Below, piece by piece: positions 55,114 to 64,000 of a stretch of 64,000 bases of DNA. The notes beneath the pieces were generated by a model. That model had not been told where the DNA came from. It did not search any database and saw only the letters and a list, made by a program, of their open reading frames with translations. How positions within the stretch are numbered: the first letter of the stretch is position 1; the number at the start of each line of letters is the position of its first letter. The translations under genes and the position numbers were made by a program. The stretch is from Marinomonas ushuaiensis DSM 15871 (GTDB lineage Bacteria; Pseudomonadota; Gammaproteobacteria; Pseudomonadales; Marinomonadaceae): the NCBI RefSeq assembly GCF_000521805.1, contig NZ_JAMB01000002.1, forward strand, positions 62,001-126,000, written 5' to 3'.

Positions 55114-55714
55114 GAGACATATCCTCTAGCGAATGAATTCCAAACTGCGCCAATAGCTGCGCCGTTTCAAAGAGTGGCAATCCGACTACTGCCGAATATG
55201 AACCTGAAATAGATTGAACAAAAATCGAACCTAACCCCTGAATGCCATAAGAACCTGCTTTATCTTGAGGCTCTCCTGTTTTCCAATATTGGTCAATTTC
55301 TACATCTGAAATGTTACGAAATAGCACATCACTCACAACAAGCTTAGTAGCAACATGATCACGATTTAAATTACAGAGACAAAGAGAGGTAATAACTTGG
55401 TGAGAGCGACCGGAGAGCAGTCTTAGCATACTTTTAGATTCATCAAGCGAGTTAGGTTTACCTAAAACTTCGCCATCGATTACCACACTGGTATCTGAAG
55501 CAATAAAAAGAGTATCAATGGCTGCATTGCATTGTTGTTTGTATTTATTCACTGCTGCAGTCGCTTTTTCAAGCGCCATTCGAATAACGTAATCTTCAGC
55601 TTTTTCCTGATCATAAGGCGTTTCATCAATATCAGCGGGTAAAATATCAAACTCTTTCACCAAAAGACTGAGCAGCTCTTTTCTTCTCGGCGAAGCTGAA
55701 GCCAAAACAAGCAT
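55106..55714 (-). CDS. maf: Maf-type nucleotide pyrophosphatase
   Basis: House-cleaning dTTP/UTP pyrophosphatase of the YhdE branch, hydrolysing canonical and modified nucleotides. It has 202 residues (197 in E. coli YhdE). The signature LVLASASPRRKELLSLL opens the protein; IASDTSVVIDGEVLGKP holds the catalytic Asp, and KAGSYGIQGLGSIFVQSISGSYSAVVGLP is the conserved C-terminal block. GGGAATA precedes the ATG. It sits between rng and mreD, as in most gammaproteobacteria. Confidence 0.95.
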   Translation of the reverse strand: MLVLASASPRRKELLSLLVKEFDILPADIDETPYDQEKAEDYVIRMALEKATAAVNKYKQQCNAAIDTLFIASDTSVVIDGEVLGKPNSLDESKSMLRLLSGRSHQVITSLCLCNLNRDHVATKLVVSDVLFRNISDVEIDQYWKTGEPQDKAGSYGIQGLGSIFVQSISGSYSAVVGLPLFETAQLLAQFGIHSLEDMSHE

Positions 55715-55734
55715 AAACTATTCCCAAAAAGGAC

Positions 55735-56208
55735 TTAACGAATCGCGTACATACGACGCACACTGCGTAAAATAATAAAAGACCAAGGCCACAACAACCC
55801 TGTAATAACGGCAGGCATAAAGATCATTAAAGTAGGCTCTGCATAACCAAGATAATGATCGACCCAAAAATCTACAAGTTGATTAATACTCACAAGCACG
55901 CCAACAAAAAAAGCCTGCTGCCAAGGGTGATACATCCTCAATCTCTGGTAAAAAACAGCACAAGTATAAGCAATAATCACATAAGTAAGAGAGTGTTGAC
56001 CAATAATGCCACCTTGTAACAAATCAATCATCAACCCCAAAAACCACGCCATACCAACACCAACTTTATATGGTAAAGCGATTACCCAATATAGAATAAC
56101 CAACAAAGCCCACTCAGGGCGAAACCAAACAAACTCTTCTGGAAAGGGTACAGCTTCAAGCATTAAGGCAGTTAATAAGGTAGCGAAAAATACAAAAATG
56201 GGCTTCAT
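55735..56208 (-). CDS. mreD: rod shape-determining protein MreD
   Basis: Inner-membrane elongasome component of 157 residues (162 in E. coli) with about five hydrophobic helices. WALLVILYWVIALPYKVGVGMAWFLGLMIDLL resembles the family (aromatic W-R/P-E-W start, then G-L-L-x-D-x-L), and VYQRLRMYHPWQQAFFVG-like follows. The ATG at 56208 is preferred to a TTG at 56214 that would overlap mreC. There is no strong ribosome-binding site; translation is probably coupled to mreC, whose stop codon is two bases away. Confidence 0.92.
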   Translation of the reverse strand: MKPIFVFFATLLTALMLEAVPFPEEFVWFRPEWALLVILYWVIALPYKVGVGMAWFLGLMIDLLQGGIIGQHSLTYVIIAYTCAVFYQRLRMYHPWQQAFFVGVLVSINQLVDFWVDHYLGYAEPTLMIFMPAVITGLLWPWSFIILRSVRRMYAIR

Positions 56209-56210
56209 TA

Positions 56211-57041
56211 TCAATCTGCTTTAGATTTATCAATTAACATTACGTGTCGGCTACGACCTAATTGAGCTAAAGGTACAACACTAACATCTGCGTAAGACTT
56301 ACCCTGCGTATGCTTAACACTCCTCACCACACCAACAGGGTAACCACTTGGAAAACGATTATCGAGACCTGAAGTTGTTAAAATATCTCCTTTTTTAATA
56401 TCGACAGATCGAGGAACACTCATCAACTCCATCTCTTTCAAATCCCCTGTCCCTCTCAGAATCCCTCGAAGCCCTGTCCGGGAAAGTTGCACAGGAATAA
56501 AGTGGCTCGCATCAGCAATCAACAACACTCGACTACTATAGGCAGCCGTCTCAACCACCTGCCCTAAAACACCTGTAGCGTCTAATACCGGTTGCCCAAC
56601 ATACGCTCCTGAAGAAAAGCCTTTATCGATCATTAATCTATGACTGTAAGCATTTTGATCAAAACCAATCACTTCCGCCATAACGATTTTTTCATCAACG
56701 CGCTGAGAAGCATCCAACAATTCGCGCAAGCGAACATTTTCAGCTTGAAGAGAATCCAGCCTCTGCTGGCGACTACGCAACAATAAAATCTCAGACTGTA
56801 AAGCTTGATTTTCCGCAACCAACCCCTCTCTACTGGCAAGATGTTCACTTGACCAGTAAAGAAGTTTTTGAGGCGTATTTACTACAACTTGTATTGGCGT
56901 CACAAGTAAAGTCAAATAAGGCCTTACTTGTGAGAAAGTTGAATATCGAATATCAGCCAAAATCATTGCGACGGAAATGATAACCAGCACAAAAAAACGC
57001 GTACTAGAAACCTGACCGCCAAGTTGAAGCGCTTTATTAAT
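56211..57041 (-). CDS. mreC: rod shape-determining protein MreC, apparent ATT start codon
   Basis: Bitopic elongasome protein that links MreB to periplasmic cell-wall enzymes; 276 residues (367 in E. coli). An N-terminal membrane helix (FFVLVIISVAMILADIR, about 16-32) and a coiled coil (about 70-110) precede the beta-rich domain with SRTGLRGILRGTG and KKGDILTTSGLDNRFPSGYPVG. The first usual start (GTG 56990) has no ribosome-binding site and would cut into the membrane helix. The frame runs back to a stop just upstream. AGGAG at 57048-57052 lies exactly 6 bases before an in-frame ATT at 57041, giving a normal short cytoplasmic tail. Confidence 0.9.
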   Translation of the reverse strand: MNKALQLGGQVSSTRFFVLVIISVAMILADIRYSTFSQVRPYLTLLVTPIQVVVNTPQKLLYWSSEHLASREGLVAENQALQSEILLLRSRQQRLDSLQAENVRLRELLDASQRVDEKIVMAEVIGFDQNAYSHRLMIDKGFSSGAYVGQPVLDATGVLGQVVETAAYSSRVLLIADASHFIPVQLSRTGLRGILRGTGDLKEMELMSVPRSVDIKKGDILTTSGLDNRFPSGYPVGVVRSVKHTQGKSYADVSVVPLAQLGRSRHVMLIDKSKAD

Positions 57042-57058
57042 GGTGTACTCCTAACCTT

Positions 57059-58108
<1,050 letters not shown>

Positions 58109-58123
58109 TTACACCCTGATAAT

Positions 58124-58152
58124 ACGATACGAACAGTGACAAAATGTATCAA
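58124..58152 (-). promoter_or_regulatory. candidate sigma-70 promoter of mreB
   Basis: On the minus strand, TTGATA (5 of 6) and TATCGT (4 of 6) are separated by 17 bases. Transcription would start about 15 bases before the mreB start codon. A palindrome lies two bases upstream of the -35. Confidence 0.55.
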
Positions 58153-58154
58153 TC

Positions 58155-58173
58155 ACTTGCCCAATGGGCAAGT
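58155..58173. promoter_or_regulatory. palindrome next to the mreB -35 element
   Basis: A perfect 8-bp inverted repeat ACTTGCCC/GGGCAAGT with a 3-base centre is just upstream of the predicted mreB -35, a typical place for an activator or repressor site. No regulator is assigned. Confidence 0.45.
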
Positions 58174-58271
58174 TGATTCAACGTAAATCTCAAAAAACTT
58201 CCTATGTTCCCCTCTGTTTAGCGTTTTTTTAAAACAATCTAAAAATAAGTTAGGTTTTTCACGCTGTTAGC

Positions 58272-58300
58272 TTTATAGGAAATTAATGAAGAGATACAAT
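58272..58300 (+). promoter_or_regulatory. candidate promoter of gatCAB
   Basis: TTTATA and TACAAT (4 and 5 of 6) are separated by 17 bases; the -10 ends 38 bases before the gatC start codon. Confidence 0.42.
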
Positions 58301-58337
58301 GTTAACCATTTAATGACAATCAAAAATCAGGTGAAAC

Positions 58338-58625
58338 ATGTCCATAGATAAACAAGACGTGCAAAAAATTGCACACTTGGCACGCCTCGCCCTTACAGAG
58401 GAAGACGCCGATCAATACCAACACTCTTTATCCAGTGTTTTATCATTAGTCGAGCAAATGCAATCAGTGAACACAGATGGTGTAAAACCACTATCCAATC
58501 CACTTGAAATGACGCAAAGACTAAGAGACGACGTAGTAACTGAAGAAAACCGTCGTGATGCTTTCCTAGCGAACGCCCCTCAGACCGAAGCCGGTCTTTT
58601 CCTAGTACCGAAAGTGATCGATTAA
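58338..58625 (+). CDS. gatC: aspartyl/glutamyl-tRNA amidotransferase subunit C
   Basis: Small structural subunit (95 residues) that ties GatA to GatB in the tRNA-dependent amidotransferase. Conserved: the N-terminal [17 protein letters not shown] and [28 protein letters not shown] precedes the ATG. First gene of gatC-gatA-gatB. The complex converts Glu-tRNA(Gln) and/or Asp-tRNA(Asn) to the amide form; which one depends on the aminoacyl-tRNA synthetases encoded elsewhere. Confidence 0.94.
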   Translation: MSIDKQDVQKIAHLARLALTEEDADQYQHSLSSVLSLVEQMQSVNTDGVKPLSNPLEMTQRLRDDVVTEENRRDAFLANAPQTEAGLFLVPKVID

Positions 58626-58636
58626 GAGAGAGACAC

Positions 58637-60097
58637 ATGTTTGAACAAAGTATCTCGGCATTAGCACAACAATTACGTAACAAAGACATCTCCAGCGTCG
58701 AATTAACACGCCATTTTCTAGACCGTATTACCAAGCTTGATCCTCAGTTAAACAGTTATATTACCGTCACTGAACAATTGGCTCTGAGTCAGGCTGAAGC
58801 GGCTGATAATTTATTGAAAAATGGAAAAGGCACCAGCCTAACGGGCATCCCAATCGCTCATAAAGACCTTTTTTGTACTGAAGGCACCTTGACCACTTGC
58901 GGGTCAAAAATGCTAAACAACTTCATCCCGCCTTATGAATCGACAGTTACGAGTCGCATTCAACAAGCTGGCGCTGTTATGTTAGGTAAAACCAACATGG
59001 ACGAATTCGCCATGGGTTCATCTAACGAAAACAGTTTTTATGGTGCCGTTAAAAACCCTTGGAATGTAAACACAGTCCCGGGTGGCTCATCAGGTGGCTC
59101 CGCTGCAGCTATCGCTGCTGGACTTGCTGTTGCTGCAACAGGCACAGACACTGGCGGCTCAATTCGCCAACCGGCTTCTTTCTGTGGCATTACAGGCTTA
59201 AAACCGACTTACGGCCGAGTGTCTCGTTTCGGTATGATTGCTTATGCATCTAGTCTAGATCAGGGCGGCCCAATGGCGAAAAGCGCCGAAGATTGCGCAC
59301 ATTTAATGCAAGCCATGGCAGGTTTTGACGAGAAAGATTCAACGTCTGCAGAAAACCCAAATGACGATTACCTTACGAACATAAACGCCCCACTTACCGG
59401 TTTGAAAATTGGCCTTCCGAAAGAATATTTTGGTGATGGCCTCGATTCAAAAGTAGCGGATGTCATTATGGCAGCTGTTAAAGAGTTCGAAAAACTTGGC
59501 GCGACAATAAAGGAAATCTCTTTACCAAACTTACAACTTAGCATCCCGTCTTATTACGTCATTGCACCTTCAGAAGCATCGTCAAATCTATCTCGCTTTG
59601 ATGGCGTACGATTTGGCCATCGCTGTGACGATCCAAAAGATTTATTAGATATGTATATGCGTTCACGTGCGGAAGGTTTTGGCTCAGAAGTACAAAAACG
59701 CATCATGGTCGGAACTTACGCATTATCTGAAGGCTACTATGACGCTTACTATCTAAAGGCTCAGAAAATCCGCCGCCTTATTAAAGAAGACTTTGTGAAA
59801 GCACTTAGTGAAGTTGACGTGATTATGGGCCCAGTCGCCCCAACCACAGCATTTGATCTTGGCAGCAAGACAAGCGATCCAGTCGCCATGTATTTAGAAG
59901 ATATCTACACACTGTCCGTGAACCTTGCTGGCATTCCCGCTATGTCAGTTCCTGCTGGCTTTGTTGATGGCATGCCGGTTGGCCTTCAAGTAATGGGCGA
60001 TTATTTTGCCGAAGCCAAGCTACTTAACGTAGCACACCAGTATCAGCAACATACTGACTGGCATTTACAATCACCAACAATGGCAAAAGGAGCATAA
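58637..60097 (+). CDS. gatA: aspartyl/glutamyl-tRNA amidotransferase subunit A
   Basis: Glutaminase subunit that supplies ammonia to GatB; 486 residues. The amidase-signature Ser-Ser-Lys triad is visible: lysine in [12 protein letters not shown], and the glycine/serine-rich [16 protein letters not shown] with the cis-serine, then [16 protein letters not shown] with the nucleophile. GAGAGAGAC precedes the ATG, 11 bases after gatC. AGGAG near its own 3' end serves gatB. Confidence 0.97.
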   Translation: MFEQSISALAQQLRNKDISSVELTRHFLDRITKLDPQLNSYITVTEQLALSQAEAADNLLKNGKGTSLTGIPIAHKDLFCTEGTLTTCGSKMLNNFIPPYESTVTSRIQQAGAVMLGKTNMDEFAMGSSNENSFYGAVKNPWNVNTVPGGSSGGSAAAIAAGLAVAATGTDTGGSIRQPASFCGITGLKPTYGRVSRFGMIAYASSLDQGGPMAKSAEDCAHLMQAMAGFDEKDSTSAENPNDDYLTNINAPLTGLKIGLPKEYFGDGLDSKVADVIMAAVKEFEKLGATIKEISLPNLQLSIPSYYVIAPSEASSNLSRFDGVRFGHRCDDPKDLLDMYMRSRAEGFGSEVQKRIMVGTYALSEGYYDAYYLKAQKIRRLIKEDFVKALSEVDVIMGPVAPTTAFDLGSKTSDPVAMYLEDIYTLSVNLAGIPAMSVPAGFVDGMPVGLQVMGDYFAEAKLLNVAHQYQQHTDWHLQSPTMAKGA

Positions 60098-60099
60098 GC

Positions 60100-61545
60100 A
60101 TGAATTGGGAAGTCGTTATTGGTCTTGAGATTCATACTCAGCTCACCACGAAATCAAAACTATTCTCTGGCGCTGCCGTTGGCTTTGGCGCTGAGCCCAA
60201 CACTCAAACCACGTTAGTGGATTTGGGGATGCCTGGCGCCTTACCGGTATTCAATAAAGAAGCATTACGAATGGCCGTTATGTTTGGCCATGCTATTAAT
60301 GCTGAAATAGGTATGACATCTGTCTTTGCACGTAAAAACTATTTCTACCCTGACCTACCAAAAGGCTATCAGACGAGCCAAATGGATCACCCTATTGTGG
60401 GCATTGGTCATCTTGATGTCACACTGGAAGATGGAACTACATCTCGAATAGGCATCACACGCGCTCACCTTGAAGAAGATGCAGGCAAATCTCTGCATGA
60501 AGACTTTCAAGGCATGACAGGGATAGATCTAAACCGCTCTAGCACGCCACTACTTGAAATTGTATCAGAGCCAGACATTCGCTCTGCAAAAGAAGCTGTG
60601 GCTTACGTTAAAATGATTCACTCTATCGTGACCTATCTTGGCATCTGCGATGGAAACATGGCCGAAGGTTCAATGCGTTGTGATGTCAATATTTCACTGC
60701 GACCAAAAGGCCAAACCGAATACGGCACTCGCACAGAAATCAAAAACGTCAACTCATTCCGCTTTATTGAAAAAGCGATCTACACTGAGATTGAACGCCA
60801 AGCCGACATACTAGAAGATGGTGGTCGAATCATTCAGGAAACACGTTTGTATGATCCTGAGAAAAACGAAACTCGCAGCATGCGTTCTAAAGAAGACGCA
60901 AATGACTATCGCTATTTCCCTTGCCCAGACCTATTGCCAATCGTTCTAACGCAAGACTATGTAGACGAAATAAAAGCAACTCTTCCTGAACTCCCTAGCC
61001 AGAAAGCCGCACGCTTTGAAAACGAGTACAAACTAAGCGAATACGATGCTCATGTGCTTTCTTCTACTCGACCTATGGCAGATTACTTTGAGAGTGCAAA
61101 CACTATAGTCAAAGATGCGAAACTAACTGCAAACTGGGTAATGGGTGAATTAAGCAAACTACTCAACCAAGAACAGCTAGAGATCGAAAATAGCCCCGTT
61201 AACGCTCAGGCTTTTGGTGAACTACTCGTTCGCATAAAAGACAACACAATCAACGGAAAAACGGCCAAAGATGTTTTTCAAGCGATGTGGGAAGGAGAAG
61301 GATCTGCAGACGACATCATTGAATCTAAAGGTCTAAAACAAGTTACCGATACCGGTGCTATCGAAACCATGATTCAAACAATACTTGATGCAAATGCAGC
61401 ACAGGTTGAACAATATCGTGCAGCAGAAGAAGACAAACAGAAGAAGATGATCGGCTTCTTTGTCGGACAAGTAATGAAAGCTTCCCAAGGCAAAGCAAAC
61501 CCTGGGGTAGTCAATCCAATCCTTGTCAAAATGCTTAAAGGTTAA
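60100..61545 (+). CDS. gatB: aspartyl/glutamyl-tRNA amidotransferase subunit B
   Basis: tRNA-binding, kinase-like transamidase subunit of 481 residues. Motifs: [20 protein letters not shown] at the N terminus, [33 protein letters not shown], the [18 protein letters not shown] block and [13 protein letters not shown]. The C-terminal helical (YqeY-like) tail recognises the tRNA elbow. AGGAG lies 7 bases before the ATG. It is the last gene of the operon before a hairpin. Confidence 0.97.
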   Translation: MNWEVVIGLEIHTQLTTKSKLFSGAAVGFGAEPNTQTTLVDLGMPGALPVFNKEALRMAVMFGHAINAEIGMTSVFARKNYFYPDLPKGYQTSQMDHPIVGIGHLDVTLEDGTTSRIGITRAHLEEDAGKSLHEDFQGMTGIDLNRSSTPLLEIVSEPDIRSAKEAVAYVKMIHSIVTYLGICDGNMAEGSMRCDVNISLRPKGQTEYGTRTEIKNVNSFRFIEKAIYTEIERQADILEDGGRIIQETRLYDPEKNETRSMRSKEDANDYRYFPCPDLLPIVLTQDYVDEIKATLPELPSQKAARFENEYKLSEYDAHVLSSTRPMADYFESANTIVKDAKLTANWVMGELSKLLNQEQLEIENSPVNAQAFGELLVRIKDNTINGKTAKDVFQAMWEGEGSADDIIESKGLKQVTDTGAIETMIQTILDANAAQVEQYRAAEEDKQKKMIGFFVGQVMKASQGKANPGVVNPILVKMLKG

Positions 61546-61574
61546 ACAGCTCTTCTGAGCCAGTAAAAGAATGC

Positions 61575-61601
61575 CCGCCAAGTCGCTTAATGACTTGGCG
61601 G
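61575..61601 (+). terminator. hairpin after gatB, weak T-run
   Basis: A perfect 10-bp GC-rich stem CCGCCAAGTC/GACTTGGCGG with a 7-base loop lies 30 bases past the gatB stop. Only ATTTA follows, so it may stabilise the 3' end or need Rho. Confidence 0.6.
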
Positions 61602-61761
61602 ATTTAAAAAAAGACATTTAAGATTTCTAGTGTTTTTATCCATTCATATGAAAAGGATACAAAGCTCTCAACAACAACCTAAGATCCTATTCAATAAATA
61701 AGTTATATATTAAACAACAGTTTTATTTATACTCTTTTGACGTAATACAAGGTTGTAGACT

Positions 61762-62034
61762 ATGCAATGCAGACCAGATTGCGGAGCATGCTGCACAGCA
61801 CCTTCTATTTCATCGCCAATTCCAGGGATGCCAAATGGAAAGCCTGCAGGTAAACCTTGCATACAATTGCTCAGCGATTTTAGCTGCGCCATATTTGGAG
61901 ACCCCTCTCGTCCACAAGTATGTGAGAAATTTATGCCAGAAGAAGACATATGCGGAAAGAACAAAGAGGAAGCCACAACCATTCTGGCTTTTTTAGAAGA
62001 CTACACATGCACGACCAATACAAAAAGCCCATAA
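61762..62034 (+). CDS. YkgJ-family cysteine-cluster protein (UPF0153-like)
   Basis: Small protein of 90 residues with seven or more cysteines: the N-terminal CRPDCGACC cluster (CxxxCxxCC), then KPCIQL, FSCAIFG, QVCEKF and EDICGK. The spacing and FGDPSRPQVCEKFMP match the YkgJ/YcgN group, thought to bind zinc or an iron-sulfur cluster; its role is unknown. AAGG lies 10 bases before the ATG. It is 13 bases upstream of the L,D-transpeptidase gene, so the two are probably co-transcribed. Confidence 0.85.
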   Translation: MQCRPDCGACCTAPSISSPIPGMPNGKPAGKPCIQLLSDFSCAIFGDPSRPQVCEKFMPEEDICGKNKEEATTILAFLEDYTCTTNTKSP

Positions 62035-62047
62035 ACAAGGAACACCT

Positions 62048-63721
62048 ATGACGACATCGGCGAAACAACTACTTCTACTAATCTGTACCAGTCTGGCACT
62101 TAGCGCCTGCTCAACACCTCAATCTGGCAAACAGTTTATTGTTGAGCCGCCAAGCGAATCTCAAATAAAAAGCAGCGTAAAAGAGCAAGTCTCACTCACA
62201 TTAAATGCCTTCACCCCTGTCGCAGGTCAAGCCCTTCCAAATAACAGTGTACTCGGCGCTTATGAAGCTCGTGACTATGACCCCATTTGGATCAAGAATA
62301 AAACCCTCAACATGTCGATCTACAAGCTTGTTGATATTCTTGAGCAGTCTTACACTCACGGTCTAAGCCCTATTCATTATCATGCCGAAATCATCAAAGA
62401 ATATTTAGCGCTAAAAAATCCGACGCCACAACAGCTGGCTGAAATGGACGTTATAGCAACTATTGCCTTAGCAAGCTATGCCCATGATTTAAGCAACGGT
62501 CGTTACGAGCCACAACTTATTGATCCGAACTGGCAACTGGATGCGCCAAACAACAACTGGAACGACTTACTACACCTTGATTCAGCAACCGATATGGTGA
62601 ATTATCTTCAATTACTTGCTCCTCGAAGCCCACAGTACCAAGTACTTCAGAAGTGGCTGGTTTATTACCAAGATTTATCTCTAAAAGAAAAAGACATCTT
62701 TGTTACTCCTGGCTCTCTCTTGACGGCTGGCGATGAAGGTCCACGAGTAGCACAATTAAGGGCGCGCCTTGTACAGCTTGGCGACATTCGCTTCTCCACT
62801 CGAAAAGTCAACGAAGAGCAATTTGACATTCGACTAAAAGATGCCCTCAAACGTTTTCAACGTCGTCACCATTTATCTGCTGATGGCTCAGCAGGCTCTC
62901 AAACAATAGAAATGCTTAATGTCCCTTTAGAAATGAGAGCCAAACAAATAGCTTATAACTTAGAAAGATGGCGCTGGCTACCAAGTGAATTAGAAGCAAA
63001 TCGTATTTGGGTAGATCTAACTAACTACACAGTAGATATGCACCTAAATGGCGAACTCACCTCAATGAAAGTTGTTATAGGTACAACAGAGAGAAAAACA
63101 CCGGTATTTAAAGGCTTAATGACCTACATGGTTACCAATCCAACTTGGCGCGTACCACACCGCATCGCCAGAGAAAATCTATTGCCAAAATTACAAGCTG
63201 ACCCAAACTACCTGGTTAAACATGGCTACAAGGTCTTCTCTAGCTGGAGCATTGGCGCAAAAGAACTAGATTCCACACAAATTAACTGGAAAGAAATTAA
63301 AGAAAATGAAATGCGCTTTCGTTTTGAGCAAACACCTGATGAAGACAATGCAATGGGGCAATATAAATTTATGTTCCCAAACAAAAACGACATCTATTTG
63401 CACGACACACCAGCAAAACACCTATTTAGACAAACTGAAAGAGCTTTCAGTTCTGGCTGTATACGCCTAGAAAATCCTGCGGAATTTGCACAAAAAATAA
63501 CCAAGGGAAGCAATCAATTTAATCAAATGAGAAAAACTCTAAAAGAAGGCAGCAACTCAGTCATTTCATTACCGACATACATTCCTGTGTACCTGATCTA
63601 TTTCACAGCTGCAGCAAATGCGAATGGCATGCCAGAATTCCGCAACGACATTTATGAAAGAGATCCATTAATGGAAGAAGCAATGGGCTACAAACCTTTT
63701 AGAGTAAAGGATTCCATTTAA
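62048..63721 (+). CDS. L,D-transpeptidase, YcbB/LdtD-like, probable lipoprotein
   Basis: Periplasmic enzyme making 3-3 peptidoglycan crosslinks; 557 residues (615 in E. coli LdtD). The N terminus is a lipoprotein-type signal with lipobox LSAC, unlike the transmembrane anchor of E. coli YcbB. A helical scaffold domain (about 50-220) precedes a peptidoglycan-binding domain (about 230-300, RLKDALKRFQRRHHLSADGSAG). The YkuD catalytic domain follows with DIYLHDTP and FSSGCIRLENPAEFA, whose Cys (near residue 472) is the nucleophile. AAGGAAC precedes the ATG. Confidence 0.92.
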   Translation: MTTSAKQLLLLICTSLALSACSTPQSGKQFIVEPPSESQIKSSVKEQVSLTLNAFTPVAGQALPNNSVLGAYEARDYDPIWIKNKTLNMSIYKLVDILEQSYTHGLSPIHYHAEIIKEYLALKNPTPQQLAEMDVIATIALASYAHDLSNGRYEPQLIDPNWQLDAPNNNWNDLLHLDSATDMVNYLQLLAPRSPQYQVLQKWLVYYQDLSLKEKDIFVTPGSLLTAGDEGPRVAQLRARLVQLGDIRFSTRKVNEEQFDIRLKDALKRFQRRHHLSADGSAGSQTIEMLNVPLEMRAKQIAYNLERWRWLPSELEANRIWVDLTNYTVDMHLNGELTSMKVVIGTTERKTPVFKGLMTYMVTNPTWRVPHRIARENLLPKLQADPNYLVKHGYKVFSSWSIGAKELDSTQINWKEIKENEMRFRFEQTPDEDNAMGQYKFMFPNKNDIYLHDTPAKHLFRQTERAFSSGCIRLENPAEFAQKITKGSNQFNQMRKTLKEGSNSVISLPTYIPVYLIYFTAAANANGMPEFRNDIYERDPLMEEAMGYKPFRVKDSI

Positions 63722-63754
63722 CCTACAACACCACAGAACGTCATTGCATCAAAT

Positions 63755-63794
63755 AAAAAGCCCTATAAATCACGATGATTTTATAGGGCTTTTT
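63755..63794. terminator. bidirectional terminator after the L,D-transpeptidase
   Basis: AAAAAGCCCTATAAA pairs with TTTATAGGGCTTTTT around a short loop and T-runs flank both sides, between convergent genes. Confidence 0.92.
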
Positions 63795-63842
63795 ATTGTT
63801 TACTTAAGAAACTAACCACAAAGACATTCGTCAGTATTTTAG

Positions 63843-64000
63843 TTACTTAACCATAATACAAACAGTGATTTCCTCACGGTCATGATAAAGGTGCTTAACT
63901 TGATAGTTGTATCGAACACCCGCTTTTTTCAACAAATCATCAATAGCCTGCAAACACAAAGACACTTCTTGATAACGTTTCTTCATCGGTAATTTCAAGT
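63843..64000 (-). CDS. partial unidentified gene at the right edge
   Basis: A minus-strand reading frame runs from the window edge to a stop at 63843-63845, giving at least 51 residues that end [14 protein letters not shown]. It is rich in Lys, Leu and Tyr and has no recognised motif. A methionine codon at 63984-63986 could start a 47-residue protein but lacks a ribosome-binding site, so the gene more likely continues outside the window. The adjacent bidirectional terminator supports a real gene. Confidence 0.5.
   Translation of the reverse strand, partial: LKLPMKKRYQEVSLCLQAIDDLLKKAGVRYNYQVKHLYHDREEITVCIMVK

Overview
The window looks like chromosomal core DNA of a marine gammaproteobacterium, most likely Marinomonas or a close Oceanospirillales relative. 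The evidence is protein character, an AT-rich composition and gene order. The order matches known Pseudomonas and Escherichia blocks: rsmI-lpoA-yraN-diaA, zapE-rplM-rpsI-sspA-sspB, degS-hisD-hisG-murA-ibaG-mla, yrbG-lptCAB-rpoN-ptsN-npr, and yhdP-rng-maf-mreDCB facing gatCAB. I see no prophage, insertion sequence, integron, CRISPR array or defence island, and no obviously undescribed multi-gene system. The interest lies in gene losses inside conserved operons and in regulatory elements.

Layout. 1-12 kb: the 3' part of a membrane GGDEF/EAL protein, a membrane-tethered J-domain/SH3 protein, trmJ, the EF-P paralogue efpL, an M14-type carboxypeptidase, an unrecognised acidic protein, a MarC protein, a YeeE-type sulfur transporter, gor, xthA and a BigR-like ArsR repressor. 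12-25 kb: periplasmic DNA ligase (LigE), htpG, an O-methyltransferase, a DUF599 protein, tRNA-Leu(UAG), pyrC, deaD, a PerM-type permease, sbcB, a YchJ protein and aroA. 25-35 kb: a Spy-like periplasmic protein with a candidate Fur box, rsmI facing lpoA-yraN-diaA, sspB-sspA, rpsI-rplM, zapE facing zapG, and a Nif3 protein facing degS.

35-50 kb: an SRPBCC protein, hisD, hisG, murA and ibaG, then mlaC-D-E-F without mlaB. Facing this is yrbG-lptC-lptA-lptB-rpoN-ptsN-npr-mgtE-darP, without kdsD, kdsC, hpf or rapZ. 50-64 kb: yhdP, rng, maf, mreD, mreC and mreB on the minus strand; gatC-gatA-gatB, a YkgJ-type cysteine protein and a YcbB-type L,D-transpeptidase on the plus strand; and an unidentified partial gene at the right edge.

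Many of these genes serve the envelope: LPS transport (LptABC), outer-membrane lipid asymmetry (Mla, YhdP), peptidoglycan synthesis and shape (MurA, LpoA, MreBCD, Ldt) and envelope stress (DegS). The others serve translation, RNA and protein quality control, and nitrogen-PTS/sigma-54 regulation. The most striking local signals are a probable ATT start codon for mreC, a palindrome of two perfect DnaA boxes in the leader of the BigR-like gene, paired hairpins before htpG, deaD and rplM, a palindrome beside the mreB promoter, and the missing operon members. Start codons were chosen by ribosome-binding sites and family alignment from memory; no database search was possible.
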